A DNA stretch of 9,756 nucleotides from Mycobacterium sp. (GCA_019246375.1 JAFAQO010000121.1:1-9756); one strand, 5' to 3'. Counted from the stretch's first letter, positions 1 to 5,840 are shown. Made by a program: numbers and translations. Notes: generated by a model not told the origin, from the letters alone.

Positions 1-359
1 GAGCGCATGCTGGCACGCAGCGCCCGCCAGACATCGGTAAGCGCCGCCGTCGGGCCGGAATAGGGTAGGTCGCCAAGACCGAAGTCGCGCACGCTGGCCA
101 ATGGACCGTCTATACAACGCAGCACATCGGCGATGCTGATCTCGGTGCCGGGCCTCGCCAGTTCATATCCTCCGTCGCGTCCGCGGTGGCTTCGGACCAA
201 GCGGTCGGTGCGCAGGTCAGACAGAATGTCGACGAGAAACTGCGGCGGTATGCCCTGAGCCGCGGCCAGTTCGTCGGTCTTGACCAGCGCGCCGCTGTCG
301 GCCGTGGCGAGCTGGATCATCGCCCGCACCGCGTACTCCGCCTTGGCCGACATGCGCAT
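1..359 (-). CDS. Rrf2-family transcriptional regulator (3' end cut by window edge)
   Basis: This is a DNA-binding regulator of the Rrf2 family, which includes IscR, NsrR and CymR. The visible 119 residues begin [18 protein letters not shown], the typical first helix of an Rrf2 winged helix. They continue with a helix-turn-helix (residues about 26-48, ending [10 protein letters not shown]), the wing [15 protein letters not shown] (about 57-71) and the dimer-helix motif RCIDGPL. Family members are about 130-160 aa, so only the C-terminal tail is missing. I chose the ATG at 359 because GGAAG lies 10 nt upstream (374-370); the second ATG at 353 is too far. The three clustered cysteines that bind Fe-S in IscR and NsrR are absent from the visible part, and the only Cys is in RCIDG. 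It follows cysQ by 39 bp on the same strand, so it is probably the last gene of the sulfate-activation operon. Control of that operon, in the manner of cysteine-responsive CymR, is inference. The family call is secure; ligand and targets are unknown. Confidence 0.93.
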   Translation of the reverse strand, partial: MRMSAKAEYAVRAMIQLATADSGALVKTDELAAAQGIPPQFLVDILSDLRTDRLVRSHRGRDGGYELARPGTEISIADVLRCIDGPLASVRDFGLGDLPYSGPTAALTDVWRALRASMR

Positions 360-398
360 GCTCAGAATTCTTCCACTTACGCGTTGGATCGCCCGCTG

Positions 399-1127
399 TC
401 AGTTGACCACGGCCAGCACCGCATCGGCGTACTGCGGCCGGCACACCAGCAAGTCCGGCAGCAGGGGGTCGGGCTGGTTGTACTGCAGCGGCGACCCGTC
501 GATACGTGATGTGTGCAGGCCGGCTGCACGGGCGACCGCAACCGGGGCCGCGGAATCCCATTCATGCTGTCCCCCGGCGTGGATGTAGACATCGGCCGAC
601 CCCAGAATGACCGCGGCGACCTTCGCTCCCGCCGATCCCATCTCCACCAACGTGCCATCGAGATGTTCGCGGACGTCCAGCGCGACCGCGGGCGGGCGGG
701 TGCGCGACACCACGATGCGCGGCGGCCCTGGATGAGGCTCTGGCGGCGCGACGTTCGGAGTGGCCAGCGTCAGACCTTGCGCAGGGAGGGCGACCGCCCC
801 AGCGACGAGCCCGCCGGCTTCCCACAACGCGACATGCACGGCCCAGTCCGAACGGTCGAGTTCGGAGAATTCCCGGGTGCCGTCCAACGGATCGACGATC
901 CACACCCGATCGGCTTTCAACCGTTGAGGTTTGTCGGCGCCTTCCTCGGAAAGCACCACGTCGGCCGGACGAGCCTGTGCCAGTTCCGCCATGAGATATT
1001 CGTGGGAACGCTTGTCACCCGCGGCCTTTCGTTCGGCCGCGGTCGCGTCGGCCAACTCTTGGCGCACAGCAAGCAACAGTTCCCCGGCCTGAGTGGCTAA
1101 CCGGGCAGCCACCTGGTGATCACTCAT
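399..1127 (-). CDS. cysQ: CysQ-type 3'(2'),5'-bisphosphate nucleotidase (PAP phosphatase), inositol monophosphatase superfamily
   Basis: The 242-aa cytoplasmic protein has the metal-binding signatures of the inositol-monophosphatase/CysQ superfamily. These are SEEG (residues 60-63), WIVDPLDGTREF (76-87, with metal ligands D79 and D82), GSAGAKV (164-170) and EWDSAAPVAVARAAG (189-203, D191). The C-terminal DGSPLQYNQPDPLLPDLLVCRP matches the mycobacterial CysQ (Rv2131c type) as I remember it. The expected reaction is 3'-phosphoadenosine 5'-phosphate to AMP and phosphate, which clears the product left when sulfotransferases use PAPS. The ATG overlaps the cysNC stop as ATGA (1127-1124), so the two are translationally coupled, which supports a role in PAPS metabolism over inositol phosphate metabolism. 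The M. tuberculosis cysQ lies at a distant locus, so this copy may be a second paralogue. FBPase- or IMPase-like side activity cannot be excluded from sequence. Confidence 0.92.
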   Translation of the reverse strand: MSDHQVAARLATQAGELLLAVRQELADATAAERKAAGDKRSHEYLMAELAQARPADVVLSEEGADKPQRLKADRVWIVDPLDGTREFSELDRSDWAVHVALWEAGGLVAGAVALPAQGLTLATPNVAPPEPHPGPPRIVVSRTRPPAVALDVREHLDGTLVEMGSAGAKVAAVILGSADVYIHAGGQHEWDSAAPVAVARAAGLHTSRIDGSPLQYNQPDPLLPDLLVCRPQYADAVLAVVN

Positions 1128-2977
1128 TCGCGCGAGTCAAGCAGGTCGATGACCTGCTGGGCCAGTTCGTCGGGGCTGCGGTCCGGGGTGAGCCGCAGGT
1201 CCGGATTCTTAGGCCGCTGGTAGGGACTGTCGATGCCGGTGAAGTGGGTGATTTCACCGGCACGCGCTTTGGCATAGAGTCCCTTGCAATCCCGCTTCTC
1301 GCAGTCCTCGAGCGGCGTGTCGCAGAACACCTCGACGAAGTCGATCCCGGCGTCGGCATGCACCCAACAGGCCATCTCACGGTGCTCGGCAAGCGAGCAG
1401 ATCGCCGGTACCAGCACTGTGTGGCCGCAATCGGCGAGCAGGGTCGCCACATGCGCCAGCCGGCGCAGGTTCTCGGCACGGTCGGCCATGCTGAACCCCA
1501 AATCGGCGTTCAAACCGTGCCGCAAGTTGTCGCCGTCCAAAACGTAGGCGCCCACGCCCTTTTCGAGCAGCTTTCGCTCGACGAGCATGGCCACCGACGA
1601 CTTCCCCGAACCTGACAAACCGGTGAACCACGCTGTGCGGCCTCGGGTCAGCCGGTCTGCCGAGTTGACCAGCGATTTGTGCGGCACCGTGTTCGGGCTT
1701 GATTTTTGGGACGAGACGTCACGCACCACCATGCCCGCAGCCACGGTTCCGTTGGTGTCGGGGTCGATGAGGATGAACGATCCGGTGCTGGCATTGCGGG
1801 TGTAACCGTCGAGCAGCAGCGGTACCTGGGTCCGCAGCGAGATGCGGCCAAGCTCGTTGAGTTTCAACGCTGTTGCGGTCTTGTCGCGGTGCAGCGTGTT
1901 GACGTCTAGCCGGTAATCCAACGCGGTGACCCGTGCGTGGGTGGTGCGAGTGGTCTGCTTGATGATGTAGTGGCGACCGGGCTCCAGCGCCGATGTATCC
2001 GCCATCCAGCACACGGTCGCGTCGAAATCGCGTGTGACTCTGGGTTGGTTGGTGGGCCGGGCGATCATGTCGCCACGCGAGATGTCGATGTCGTCGGCCA
2101 GTGTCACCGAGACGGCCATCGGCGGAAAAGCTTCGGGCACCGGGCCGTTCGGTCCCTCGATCCCGACGATTCGGGTGGCCTTGCCGCTCGGCAGCACGAC
2201 CACCTCGTCGCCCGGACGCATCACACCGCTGGCCACGCTGCCGGCGTAGCTGCGGTGATCTTGATGCTCGCGGGTCTGCGGCCTGATGACATACTGGACC
2301 GGGAACCGGACATCGACCATGTTGCGGTCACCGGCGATGTAAACCTCTTCGAGGTGCGACAGTAGCGCCGGCCCGTCGTACCACGGGGTGCGGTCCGACT
2401 TGGTGACCACGTTGTCGCCATGCAGCGCCGACATCGGGATGGTGAGCACGTCGTGCACGTCAAGGCGCGTGGCGAAGGCGTGGAAATCGTCCCGAATCGC
2501 ATCGAAAGTGGCGCTGTCCCAGTCGATCAGATCCATTTTGTTGACCGCGAGCACAATGTGCTCGATGCCCAGCAGCGATGCCAGGAAGGTGTGCCGACGG
2601 GATTGCTCCACCAGCCCGTGGCGGGCGTCGACGAGCACGATGGCCAGCTGGGCGGTGGATGCCCCGGTAACCATGTTGCGGGTGTATTGGACGTGGCCCG
2701 GGGTGTCGGCGATGATGAATTTCCGCTTAGGAGTGGCGAAGTAGCGATATGCGACGTCGATCGTTATGCCCTGTTCGCGTTCGGCCCGAAGACCGTCGGT
2801 GACCAGGGCCAGGTCGGTGTAGTCGTGGCCGCGCTCCTTCGATGTGCGCTCCACTGACGCCCACTGGTCTTCCATCAGGGCCTTGGAGTCATATAGCAAC
2901 CGCCCGATCAGCGTGGACTTGCCGTCGTCGACGGAGCCGGCCGTTGCGATGCGAAGCAGCGTGGTTGATGCAGCCAT
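1124..2977 (-). CDS. cysNC: Bifunctional sulfate adenylyltransferase subunit 1 (GTPase) / adenylylsulfate kinase CysNC
   Basis: This 617-aa fusion makes PAPS. The N-terminal CysN GTPase (residues about 1-425) works with CysD to form APS from ATP and sulfate, driven by GTP hydrolysis. It shows G1 GSVDDGKS (14-21), G3 DTPGH (91-95), G4 NKMD (146-149) and G5 SAL (183-185), followed by EF-Tu-like beta-barrel domains. The C-terminal CysC APS kinase (about 445-617) has the P-loop GLSGSGKS (453-460), DGDNLRHGLN (481-490) and KGLYAKARAG (565-574). The start is the ATG at 2977, which shares its A with the cysD stop (TGATG). The frame stays open upstream to 3385, but that extension lies inside cysD and has no CysN homology. 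The CysC active-site loop is odd: it reads PAICSLAEHR where APS kinases normally have I-S-P, and RDCKGLY where RDPKGLY is usual. The function is confident; kinase competence is the one open point. Confidence 0.97.
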   Translation of the reverse strand: MAASTTLLRIATAGSVDDGKSTLIGRLLYDSKALMEDQWASVERTSKERGHDYTDLALVTDGLRAEREQGITIDVAYRYFATPKRKFIIADTPGHVQYTRNMVTGASTAQLAIVLVDARHGLVEQSRRHTFLASLLGIEHIVLAVNKMDLIDWDSATFDAIRDDFHAFATRLDVHDVLTIPMSALHGDNVVTKSDRTPWYDGPALLSHLEEVYIAGDRNMVDVRFPVQYVIRPQTREHQDHRSYAGSVASGVMRPGDEVVVLPSGKATRIVGIEGPNGPVPEAFPPMAVSVTLADDIDISRGDMIARPTNQPRVTRDFDATVCWMADTSALEPGRHYIIKQTTRTTHARVTALDYRLDVNTLHRDKTATALKLNELGRISLRTQVPLLLDGYTRNASTGSFILIDPDTNGTVAAGMVVRDVSSQKSSPNTVPHKSLVNSADRLTRGRTAWFTGLSGSGKSSVAMLVERKLLEKGVGAYVLDGDNLRHGLNADLGFSMADRAENLRRLAHVATLLADCGHTVLVPAICSLAEHREMACWVHADAGIDFVEVFCDTPLEDCEKRDCKGLYAKARAGEITHFTGIDSPYQRPKNPDLRLTPDRSPDELAQQVIDLLDSRE

Positions 2978-3906
2978 CAGAAGTACCCCTGCCGTTTGCG
3001 GTCTTCCATGCCGGCCTCGGAGATCCGGTCGTCTGCTCTGGTGGCGCCACGCTCGGTCAGCCGTGACACCGCGGTCTCGGTGATGACCTCTGCGGCGGTG
3101 GCCGCGGTCGACTCCACGCAGCCGGTGCAGGTCACGTCGCCGACCGTGCGGAATCGCACCATCGCCTCGAACACCTTCTCGTCGGCACGGGGCTGCATGT
3201 GCCGGTGTACCGCCAGCAGCATCCCGTCGCGCTCGAACACCTTCCGTCGGTGGGCGTAGTAGATCGAGGGCAGCGTGATCTTCTCGGCGGCGATGTAGGA
3301 CCAGACGTCGAATTCGGTCCAGTTGGACAGCGGGAACACCCGGATGTGCTCGCCCTTGTGGTGGCGCCCGTTGTAGAGGTTCCACAGCTCAGGCCGCTGA
3401 GCCTTCGGATCCCACTGGCCGAACTCGTCGCGGAAGCTGAACACCCGCTCCTTGGCGCGCGCCTTCTCCTCATCGCGCCGCGCACCGCCGAATACCGCGT
3501 CGAACTTGTTTTCGCGGATCGCGCGGAGCAGCGTCACCGTCTGAATCGGGTTACGTGACGGGATCGTCTCGACGACCCGGCCGGCGTCGATGTCGTCCTG
3601 CACCGACGCCACGATCAACCGCACCCCGGTCTCGGCGACCAGCTGATCGCGGGTGGCGATGACTTCGTCGAAGTTGTGGCCGGTGTCGACGTGCATCACC
3701 GGGAACGGCAACCGGCCAGGGCGGAACGCCTTGAGCGCCAGATGCAGCATGACGATCGAGTCCTTGCCTCCGGAGCACAGCAGCACCGGTCGCTCGAACT
3801 CCGCGGCCACCTCGCGGATGATGTGGATGGCTTCGGCCTCCAGCGAGCGCAGATGACTCAGTTCATACTGACCCGCCGCCGGGCTAGCCGTCGCTGAAAT
3901 GGTCAT
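2977..3906 (-). CDS. cysD: Sulfate adenylyltransferase subunit 2 CysD (PP-loop ATP sulfurylase)
   Basis: This 309-aa catalytic subunit of the heterodimeric ATP sulfurylase adenylylates sulfate to APS in the cytoplasm; its partner is the CysN half of the next gene. The PP-loop SGGKDS is at residues 45-50. Other family motifs are HVDTGHNFDE (72-81), GGARRDEEKARAKERVFSFRD (140-160, given here as its key basic block), FPLSNWTEFDVW (191-202), a TVGDVTCTGC segment (254-263) and the conserved tail DRKRQGYF. The length is normal for the family. The ATG at 3906 follows AAGGGA closely (about 4 nt), a short but usable spacing. The stop overlaps the cysNC start by one base, as expected for a 1:1 complex. 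The leader upstream holds a promoter-like pair, repeats and a short out-of-frame ORF that runs across this start. The residue before the PP-loop is Cys (LLCSGGKDS), a minor variation. Confidence 0.97.
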   Translation of the reverse strand: MTISATASPAAGQYELSHLRSLEAEAIHIIREVAAEFERPVLLCSGGKDSIVMLHLALKAFRPGRLPFPVMHVDTGHNFDEVIATRDQLVAETGVRLIVASVQDDIDAGRVVETIPSRNPIQTVTLLRAIRENKFDAVFGGARRDEEKARAKERVFSFRDEFGQWDPKAQRPELWNLYNGRHHKGEHIRVFPLSNWTEFDVWSYIAAEKITLPSIYYAHRRKVFERDGMLLAVHRHMQPRADEKVFEAMVRFRTVGDVTCTGCVESTAATAAEVITETAVSRLTERGATRADDRISEAGMEDRKRQGYF

Positions 3907-3958
3907 GGTTCCCTTGCATGTAGGTAAAGTCGGTAGGACTGGCCATGTTAGTCGGCAT
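3884..3958 (-). CDS. Candidate leaderless upstream ORF overlapping the cysD start (24 codons)
   Basis: An ATG at 3958 opens a 24-residue frame (begins MPTNMASPTDF, ends HFSDG) that stops with TAG at 3886-3884. It is out of frame with cysD and runs across the cysD start by 23 nt. The proposed -10 box TATACA ends only 5 nt before this ATG, so transcription from that box would begin at or next to the ATG, giving a leaderless mRNA of the kind common in mycobacteria. It has no upstream Shine-Dalgarno and no cysteine codons, so it is not the poly-cysteine type of mycobacterial attenuator; it does have three Met codons. It could instead be a chance frame in a short leader. Confidence 0.3.
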   Translation of the reverse strand: MPTNMASPTDFTYMQGNHDHFSDG

Positions 3959-3962
3959 TACC
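3923..3962. promoter_or_regulatory. Possible operator in the cysD leader (direct and inverted repeats)
   Basis: On the plus strand, AGTCGG occurs at 3929-3934 and again at 3950-3955, exactly 21 bp apart (two helical turns). The first is part of AGTC-GGTAG-GACT (3929-3941), a small inverted repeat. The whole block is bounded by GGTAA (3923-3927) and TTACC (3958-3962). It lies just downstream of the proposed cysD -10 box, where a repressor would block initiation or early elongation. The Rrf2 regulator at the end of the operon is a natural candidate, but no known Rrf2 consensus is recognised here. Confidence 0.3.
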
Positions 3963-3963
3963 C

Positions 3964-3995
3964 TGTATAGAACCAGGCCCGGCCACCGGTGTCAA
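3964..3995 (-). promoter_or_regulatory. Candidate promoter for the cysD-cysNC-cysQ-rrf2 operon
   Basis: Read on the minus strand, a perfect TTGACA (3995-3990) is followed by TATACA (3969-3964), which would start transcription near 3957, about 50 nt before the cysD ATG. The spacer is 20 bp, longer than the ideal 17-18. A poorer -10, TTCTAT at 3972-3967, would give 17 bp. The -35 hexamer sits inside the left arm of the inverted repeat 3986-4010. Confidence 0.45.
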
Positions 3996-4010
3996 TCTGC
4001 CGTACACCGG
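3986..4010. repeat. Inverted repeat between the carbonic anhydrase gene and cysD
   Basis: CCGGTGT (3986-3992) and ACACCGG (4004-4010) form a perfect 7-bp stem with an 11-nt loop. The left part also contains the 8-bp palindrome CACCGGTG (3984-3991). It begins 25 bp after the carbonic anhydrase stop, so it could be a terminator for that gene, but no T-run follows. Because it overlaps the cysD -35 hexamer, it could equally be an operator. The sequence does not decide between the two. Confidence 0.35.
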
Positions 4011-4034
4011 ACACCAGCGCGGATTCCGCAACGG

Positions 4035-4526
4035 TTAGAGCGTGACCTCGTTGAGTTTGCCCGTGTCGACGTCAAAAACGAAGCCGCGCAGCGACTCATG
4101 CTTGGTCACGAACGGACTGTTCTCGATGCGCCGCAACGATTGCAGGACGTCCTCGTCGAGTTCGGGGAAGGCTTCAGCCGCCCAAGGCGGTTTGACACCG
4201 ATCTCTTGCTGAATGGCGCGTTTGAAGTCGTCGTCGGTAAAAGTGAGCATCCCACAGTCGGTGTGGTGAATAAGAATGATTTCCCGGGTTCCCAGCAGGC
4301 GTTGACTAATGGCAAGTGAGCGGATCACGTCATCGGTGGCCACCCCGCCGGCGTTACGGATCACGTGCGCTTCGCCTTCCTTGCGGCCGAGGATGCGGTA
4401 GACGTCCAACCGGGCGTCCATGCACGCGACCACCGCCACATGCTTGCTGGGCGGCAACGGCAACGGTCCTTCGAATTCGCGTGCGTACTCGGCGTTGTTT
4501 GCCAAGTAGTCATCGGTAACCGTCAC
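4035..4526 (-). CDS. canA: Beta-class carbonic anhydrase
   Basis: This 163-aa cytoplasmic zinc enzyme interconverts CO2 and bicarbonate. The zinc ligands and catalytic pair of beta carbonic anhydrases are all visible: C35-M-D37-A-R39 and H88-T-D-C91-G. Between them lies the conserved HVIRNAGGVATDD (54-66). Length and sequence match the M. tuberculosis Rv1284 enzyme as I remember it. The start is GTG at 4526, preceded by a strong AAGGAG about 7 nt upstream, which fixes the start. The stop is TAA at 4037-4035, with 128 bp to cysD. It may have its own promoter in the divergent region, since an extended -10 and an inverted repeat lie just upstream. Why it sits next to sulfate activation is not clear from the sequence; the arrangement is shared with M. 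tuberculosis. Confidence 0.95.
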   Translation of the reverse strand: MTVTDDYLANNAEYAREFEGPLPLPPSKHVAVVACMDARLDVYRILGRKEGEAHVIRNAGGVATDDVIRSLAISQRLLGTREIILIHHTDCGMLTFTDDDFKRAIQQEIGVKPPWAAEAFPELDEDVLQSLRRIENSPFVTKHESLRGFVFDVDTGKLNEVTL

Positions 4527-4555
4527 GCCAATCTCCTTGCGTATGTCGTTTGCTG

Positions 4556-4573
4556 CGCCCGATAATTCGGGCG
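4556..4573. promoter_or_regulatory. Perfect inverted repeat upstream of the carbonic anhydrase gene (operator or leader hairpin)
   Basis: CGCCCGA (4556-4562), TAAT (4563-4566) and TCGGGCG (4567-4573) form a perfect 7-bp-arm inverted repeat with a 4-bp AT centre. It lies 30-47 nt before the GTG start and just downstream of the candidate -10 box. Transcription is expected to begin at about 4571, so the repeat would cover +1. It could bind a dimeric repressor, or form a hairpin at the extreme 5' end of the mRNA. No matching regulator consensus is recognised. Confidence 0.45.
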
Positions 4574-4577
4574 GCTG

Positions 4578-4586
4578 AGTTTAGCA
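4578..4586 (-). promoter_or_regulatory. Candidate extended -10 promoter of the carbonic anhydrase gene
   Basis: On the minus strand the sequence reads TGC-TAAACT, an extended -10 box (TGn followed by TAnnnT). The hexamer is at 4583-4578. The expected start, near 4571, gives a leader of about 45 nt before the GTG. The -35 region is weak (GTGAAA at 4606-4601), which extended -10 promoters tolerate. Confidence 0.4.
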
Positions 4587-4588
4587 AT

Positions 4589-4652
4589 GGACGGCCGGGA
4601 TTTCACCGGTCTGCATCATTCGGATTACAACGGTTGGGGCGGCTAGCCGTCC
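4589..4652. repeat. Nested palindromes in the divergent intergenic region
   Basis: GGACGGC (4589-4595) is repeated inverted as GCCGTCC (4646-4652), 50 bp apart. A perfect 10-bp palindrome, CGGCTAGCCG, lies at 4640-4649. These sit between the two divergent promoters and could be binding sites for a regulator of either unit. In GC-rich DNA such short symmetries also occur by chance. The rest of the 262-bp gap (4653-4750) shows no structure I can support. Confidence 0.2.
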
Positions 4653-4750
4653 GGGCCCCACCCGGTGCGGATGCTAACGACTCGCCGCAGGTCACACGGC
4701 TGATTTGGCAGCACGTCGCGTCTGCGCGCGCTGATCAACCATCCATCTCA

Positions 4751-4756
4751 TACCCT
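4751..4756 (+). promoter_or_regulatory. Candidate -10 box of the opp operon
   Basis: TACCCT fits the mycobacterial TAnnnT -10 pattern. It is followed by exactly 6 nt and then the ATG at 4763, so transcription could begin on that ATG. No convincing -35 is seen about 17 bp upstream. This is a weak call that rests on spacing. Confidence 0.3.
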
Positions 4757-4762
4757 GTGCCC

Positions 4763-4792
4763 ATGCGACACGGGCAAGGCCGGCAGCCATGA
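4763..4792 (+). CDS. Nine-residue upstream ORF coupled to oppB
   Basis: ATG at 4763 encodes MRHGQGRQP and stops at TGA 4790-4792. The stop overlaps the oppB ATG (4789-4791) in an ATGA junction, so ribosomes ending here could restart on oppB, whose own Shine-Dalgarno is weak. With the TAnnnT box at 4751-4756 it would be translated from a leaderless mRNA. It is not in frame with oppB. It may be regulatory or only a device for loading ribosomes, and chance cannot be excluded for so short a frame. Confidence 0.35.
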   Translation: MRHGQGRQP

Positions 4793-5766
4793 TCCGCTTC
4801 TTGGCGCTTCGGTTGGGCAATTACATCGTGCTGCTGCTGCTGGCCTCGTTCTTGACCTTCTGCCTGGCCTCCGTGGCGTTTCATCCACTGGACAGCTTCA
4901 TCCAGCGCCATCCACAGCCGCCGCCGGAGGCCATCCACGCTAAAGCCGTTGAGCTGGACTTGGACAAACCCATACCGATCCGGTACGCGAACTGGATTTC
5001 CGGAGTGGTCCACGGCGACTTCGGCGTCACAGTGGCGGGTCATCCCGTCTCCCAGGAGTTGTGGACCCGGATGGCGGTCAGCGTGCGGCTATTGCTGTTC
5101 GGTACGGTGCTGGGCACGGTGACCGGCGTGGTTGTGGGAGCCTGGGGAGCGATCCGTCAGTACCGGTTGAGCGACCGCGTGATCACTGTGCTGTCATTGA
5201 TCATCCTGAGCATCCCGTTTTTCGTGCTGGCGGGCCTGCTCATCCTGGCTGCCCTGCGGGTGAACATGTTCACCGGGGTACGGATCTTCATGTATACGGG
5301 GGAAACCTCGCCGCTTCCGCCCGGCGGGATTTGGGACCAGCTGGTCGACCGCGTGCAGCACCTAGTCCTGCCCACTCTCACGTTGGCGCTGGGCGGGGCC
5401 GCGAGCTTCAGCCGATACCAGCGCAACGCGATGCTGGACGTGCTCAGCGAGGATTTCATCCGGACCGCCCGCGCCAAGGGACTGACTCGCCGGCGCGCTT
5501 TGTTCAAACATGGCCTGCGGACCGCGCTGATTCCGCTTGCCACGTTGTTCGCCTACGGGGTGAGCGGCCTGGTCGTCGGCGGGGTGTTCGTCGAGAAGAT
5601 TTTCGGCTGGCACGGCATGGGCGAGTGGGTGGTGCAGGGCGTCTCGACTCAGGACACCCACGTCGTCGCAACGATCACGTTATTCACGGGCGCGGCGATT
5701 TTATTCGCCGGATTGTTGTCTGACATCTTCTACGCAGCGCTGGACCCAAGGGTGCGGGTGGCATGA
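4789..5766 (+). CDS. oppB: Oligopeptide ABC transporter permease OppB
   Basis: This 325-aa inner-membrane subunit is one half of the transmembrane channel of a peptide importer. Six hydrophobic segments are seen, at about residues 10-30, 98-122, 131-157, 188-207, 247-268 and 292-314. Between segments four and five lies the EAA coupling loop, with DFIRTARAKGLTRRRALFKH (222-241) followed by ALIPL, which contacts the ATPase. A large external loop after the first segment is typical of OppB/DppB. The C-terminal end (ALDPRVRVA) is the normal family terminus. The start ATG at 4789 is preceded only by a weak CAAGG, but it overlaps the stop of a short upstream ORF. Downstream the stop forms ATGA with a mini-ORF in the repeat block that separates it from oppC. 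It is the first gene of oppBCDA, divergent from the carbonic anhydrase. Confidence 0.96.
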   Translation: MIRFLALRLGNYIVLLLLASFLTFCLASVAFHPLDSFIQRHPQPPPEAIHAKAVELDLDKPIPIRYANWISGVVHGDFGVTVAGHPVSQELWTRMAVSVRLLLFGTVLGTVTGVVVGAWGAIRQYRLSDRVITVLSLIILSIPFFVLAGLLILAALRVNMFTGVRIFMYTGETSPLPPGGIWDQLVDRVQHLVLPTLTLALGGAASFSRYQRNAMLDVLSEDFIRTARAKGLTRRRALFKHGLRTALIPLATLFAYGVSGLVVGGVFVEKIFGWHGMGEWVVQGVSTQDTHVVATITLFTGAAILFAGLLSDIFYAALDPRVRVA

Positions 5767-5840
5767 CCGCGCCGGCGACGACATACCGGGCAGCGATGAG
5801 GCGGGGGCACCTCCCGCTTGCGGGGGAGAGCGGCGCCTGA
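5763..5840 (+). CDS. Mini-ORF in the 77-bp repeat unit (25 codons)
   Basis: ATG at 5763 overlaps the oppB stop as ATGA. The frame encodes 25 residues (begins MTAPATTYRAAM, ends GESGA) and stops at TGA 5838-5840, sharing its A with the next mini-ORF start (TGATG). Small frames with such overlaps are a known trait of MIRU elements. The 10-bp core that differs from the second copy keeps the frame open. A stable peptide product is not implied; the likely role is to carry ribosomes across the repeat. Confidence 0.4.
   Translation: MTAPATTYRAAMRRGHLPLAGESGA
5764..5840 (+). repeat. MIRU-like repeat unit 1, 77-bp type
   Basis: The unit runs from TGACCGCGCCGGCGACGA to GCGGCGCCTGA and is exactly 77 bp before the next unit begins. 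Compared with unit 2 it carries an extra 24 bp containing a hairpin (CCCGC-TT-GCGGG, 5813-5824) and GGGGGAGAG. The features GCGATGAGG, CCCGCTTGCGGGGGAGAG and a TGATGACC end match mycobacterial interspersed repetitive units as I remember them from the senX3-regX3 junction, where 77- and 53-bp units also occur together. Its core (5782-5791) has diverged from the usual GATGCAGAGCG, with 7 mismatches in 10 positions. Confidence 0.85.

Noticed and set aside
2978..3385. In-frame N-terminal extension of cysNC starting at 3385
   Set aside because: It lies wholly inside cysD in another frame, and its translation has no CysN similarity. The GTPase fold begins right after the ATG at 2977, which forms a TGATG junction with cysD.
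3884..3958. Cysteine-responsive poly-Cys attenuator upstream of cysD
   Set aside because: The short ORF has no cysteine codons, so the known mycobacterial attenuator type does not fit; it is kept only as a generic uORF candidate.
5061..5723. Long open frame overlapping oppB in the +3 frame (and similar long frames across oppC, oppD and the cys genes)
   Set aside because: Low-complexity Arg/Ala/Gly/Pro translations with no recognisable domains are the usual shadow frames of GC-rich genes; the frame carrying conserved motifs is clear in each case.
5813..5824. Hairpin CCCGC-TT-GCGGG as a terminator after oppB
   Set aside because: No T-run follows, it is a standard part of the 77-bp MIRU type, and oppC is coupled to oppB by the mini-ORF chain, so termination here is unlikely.
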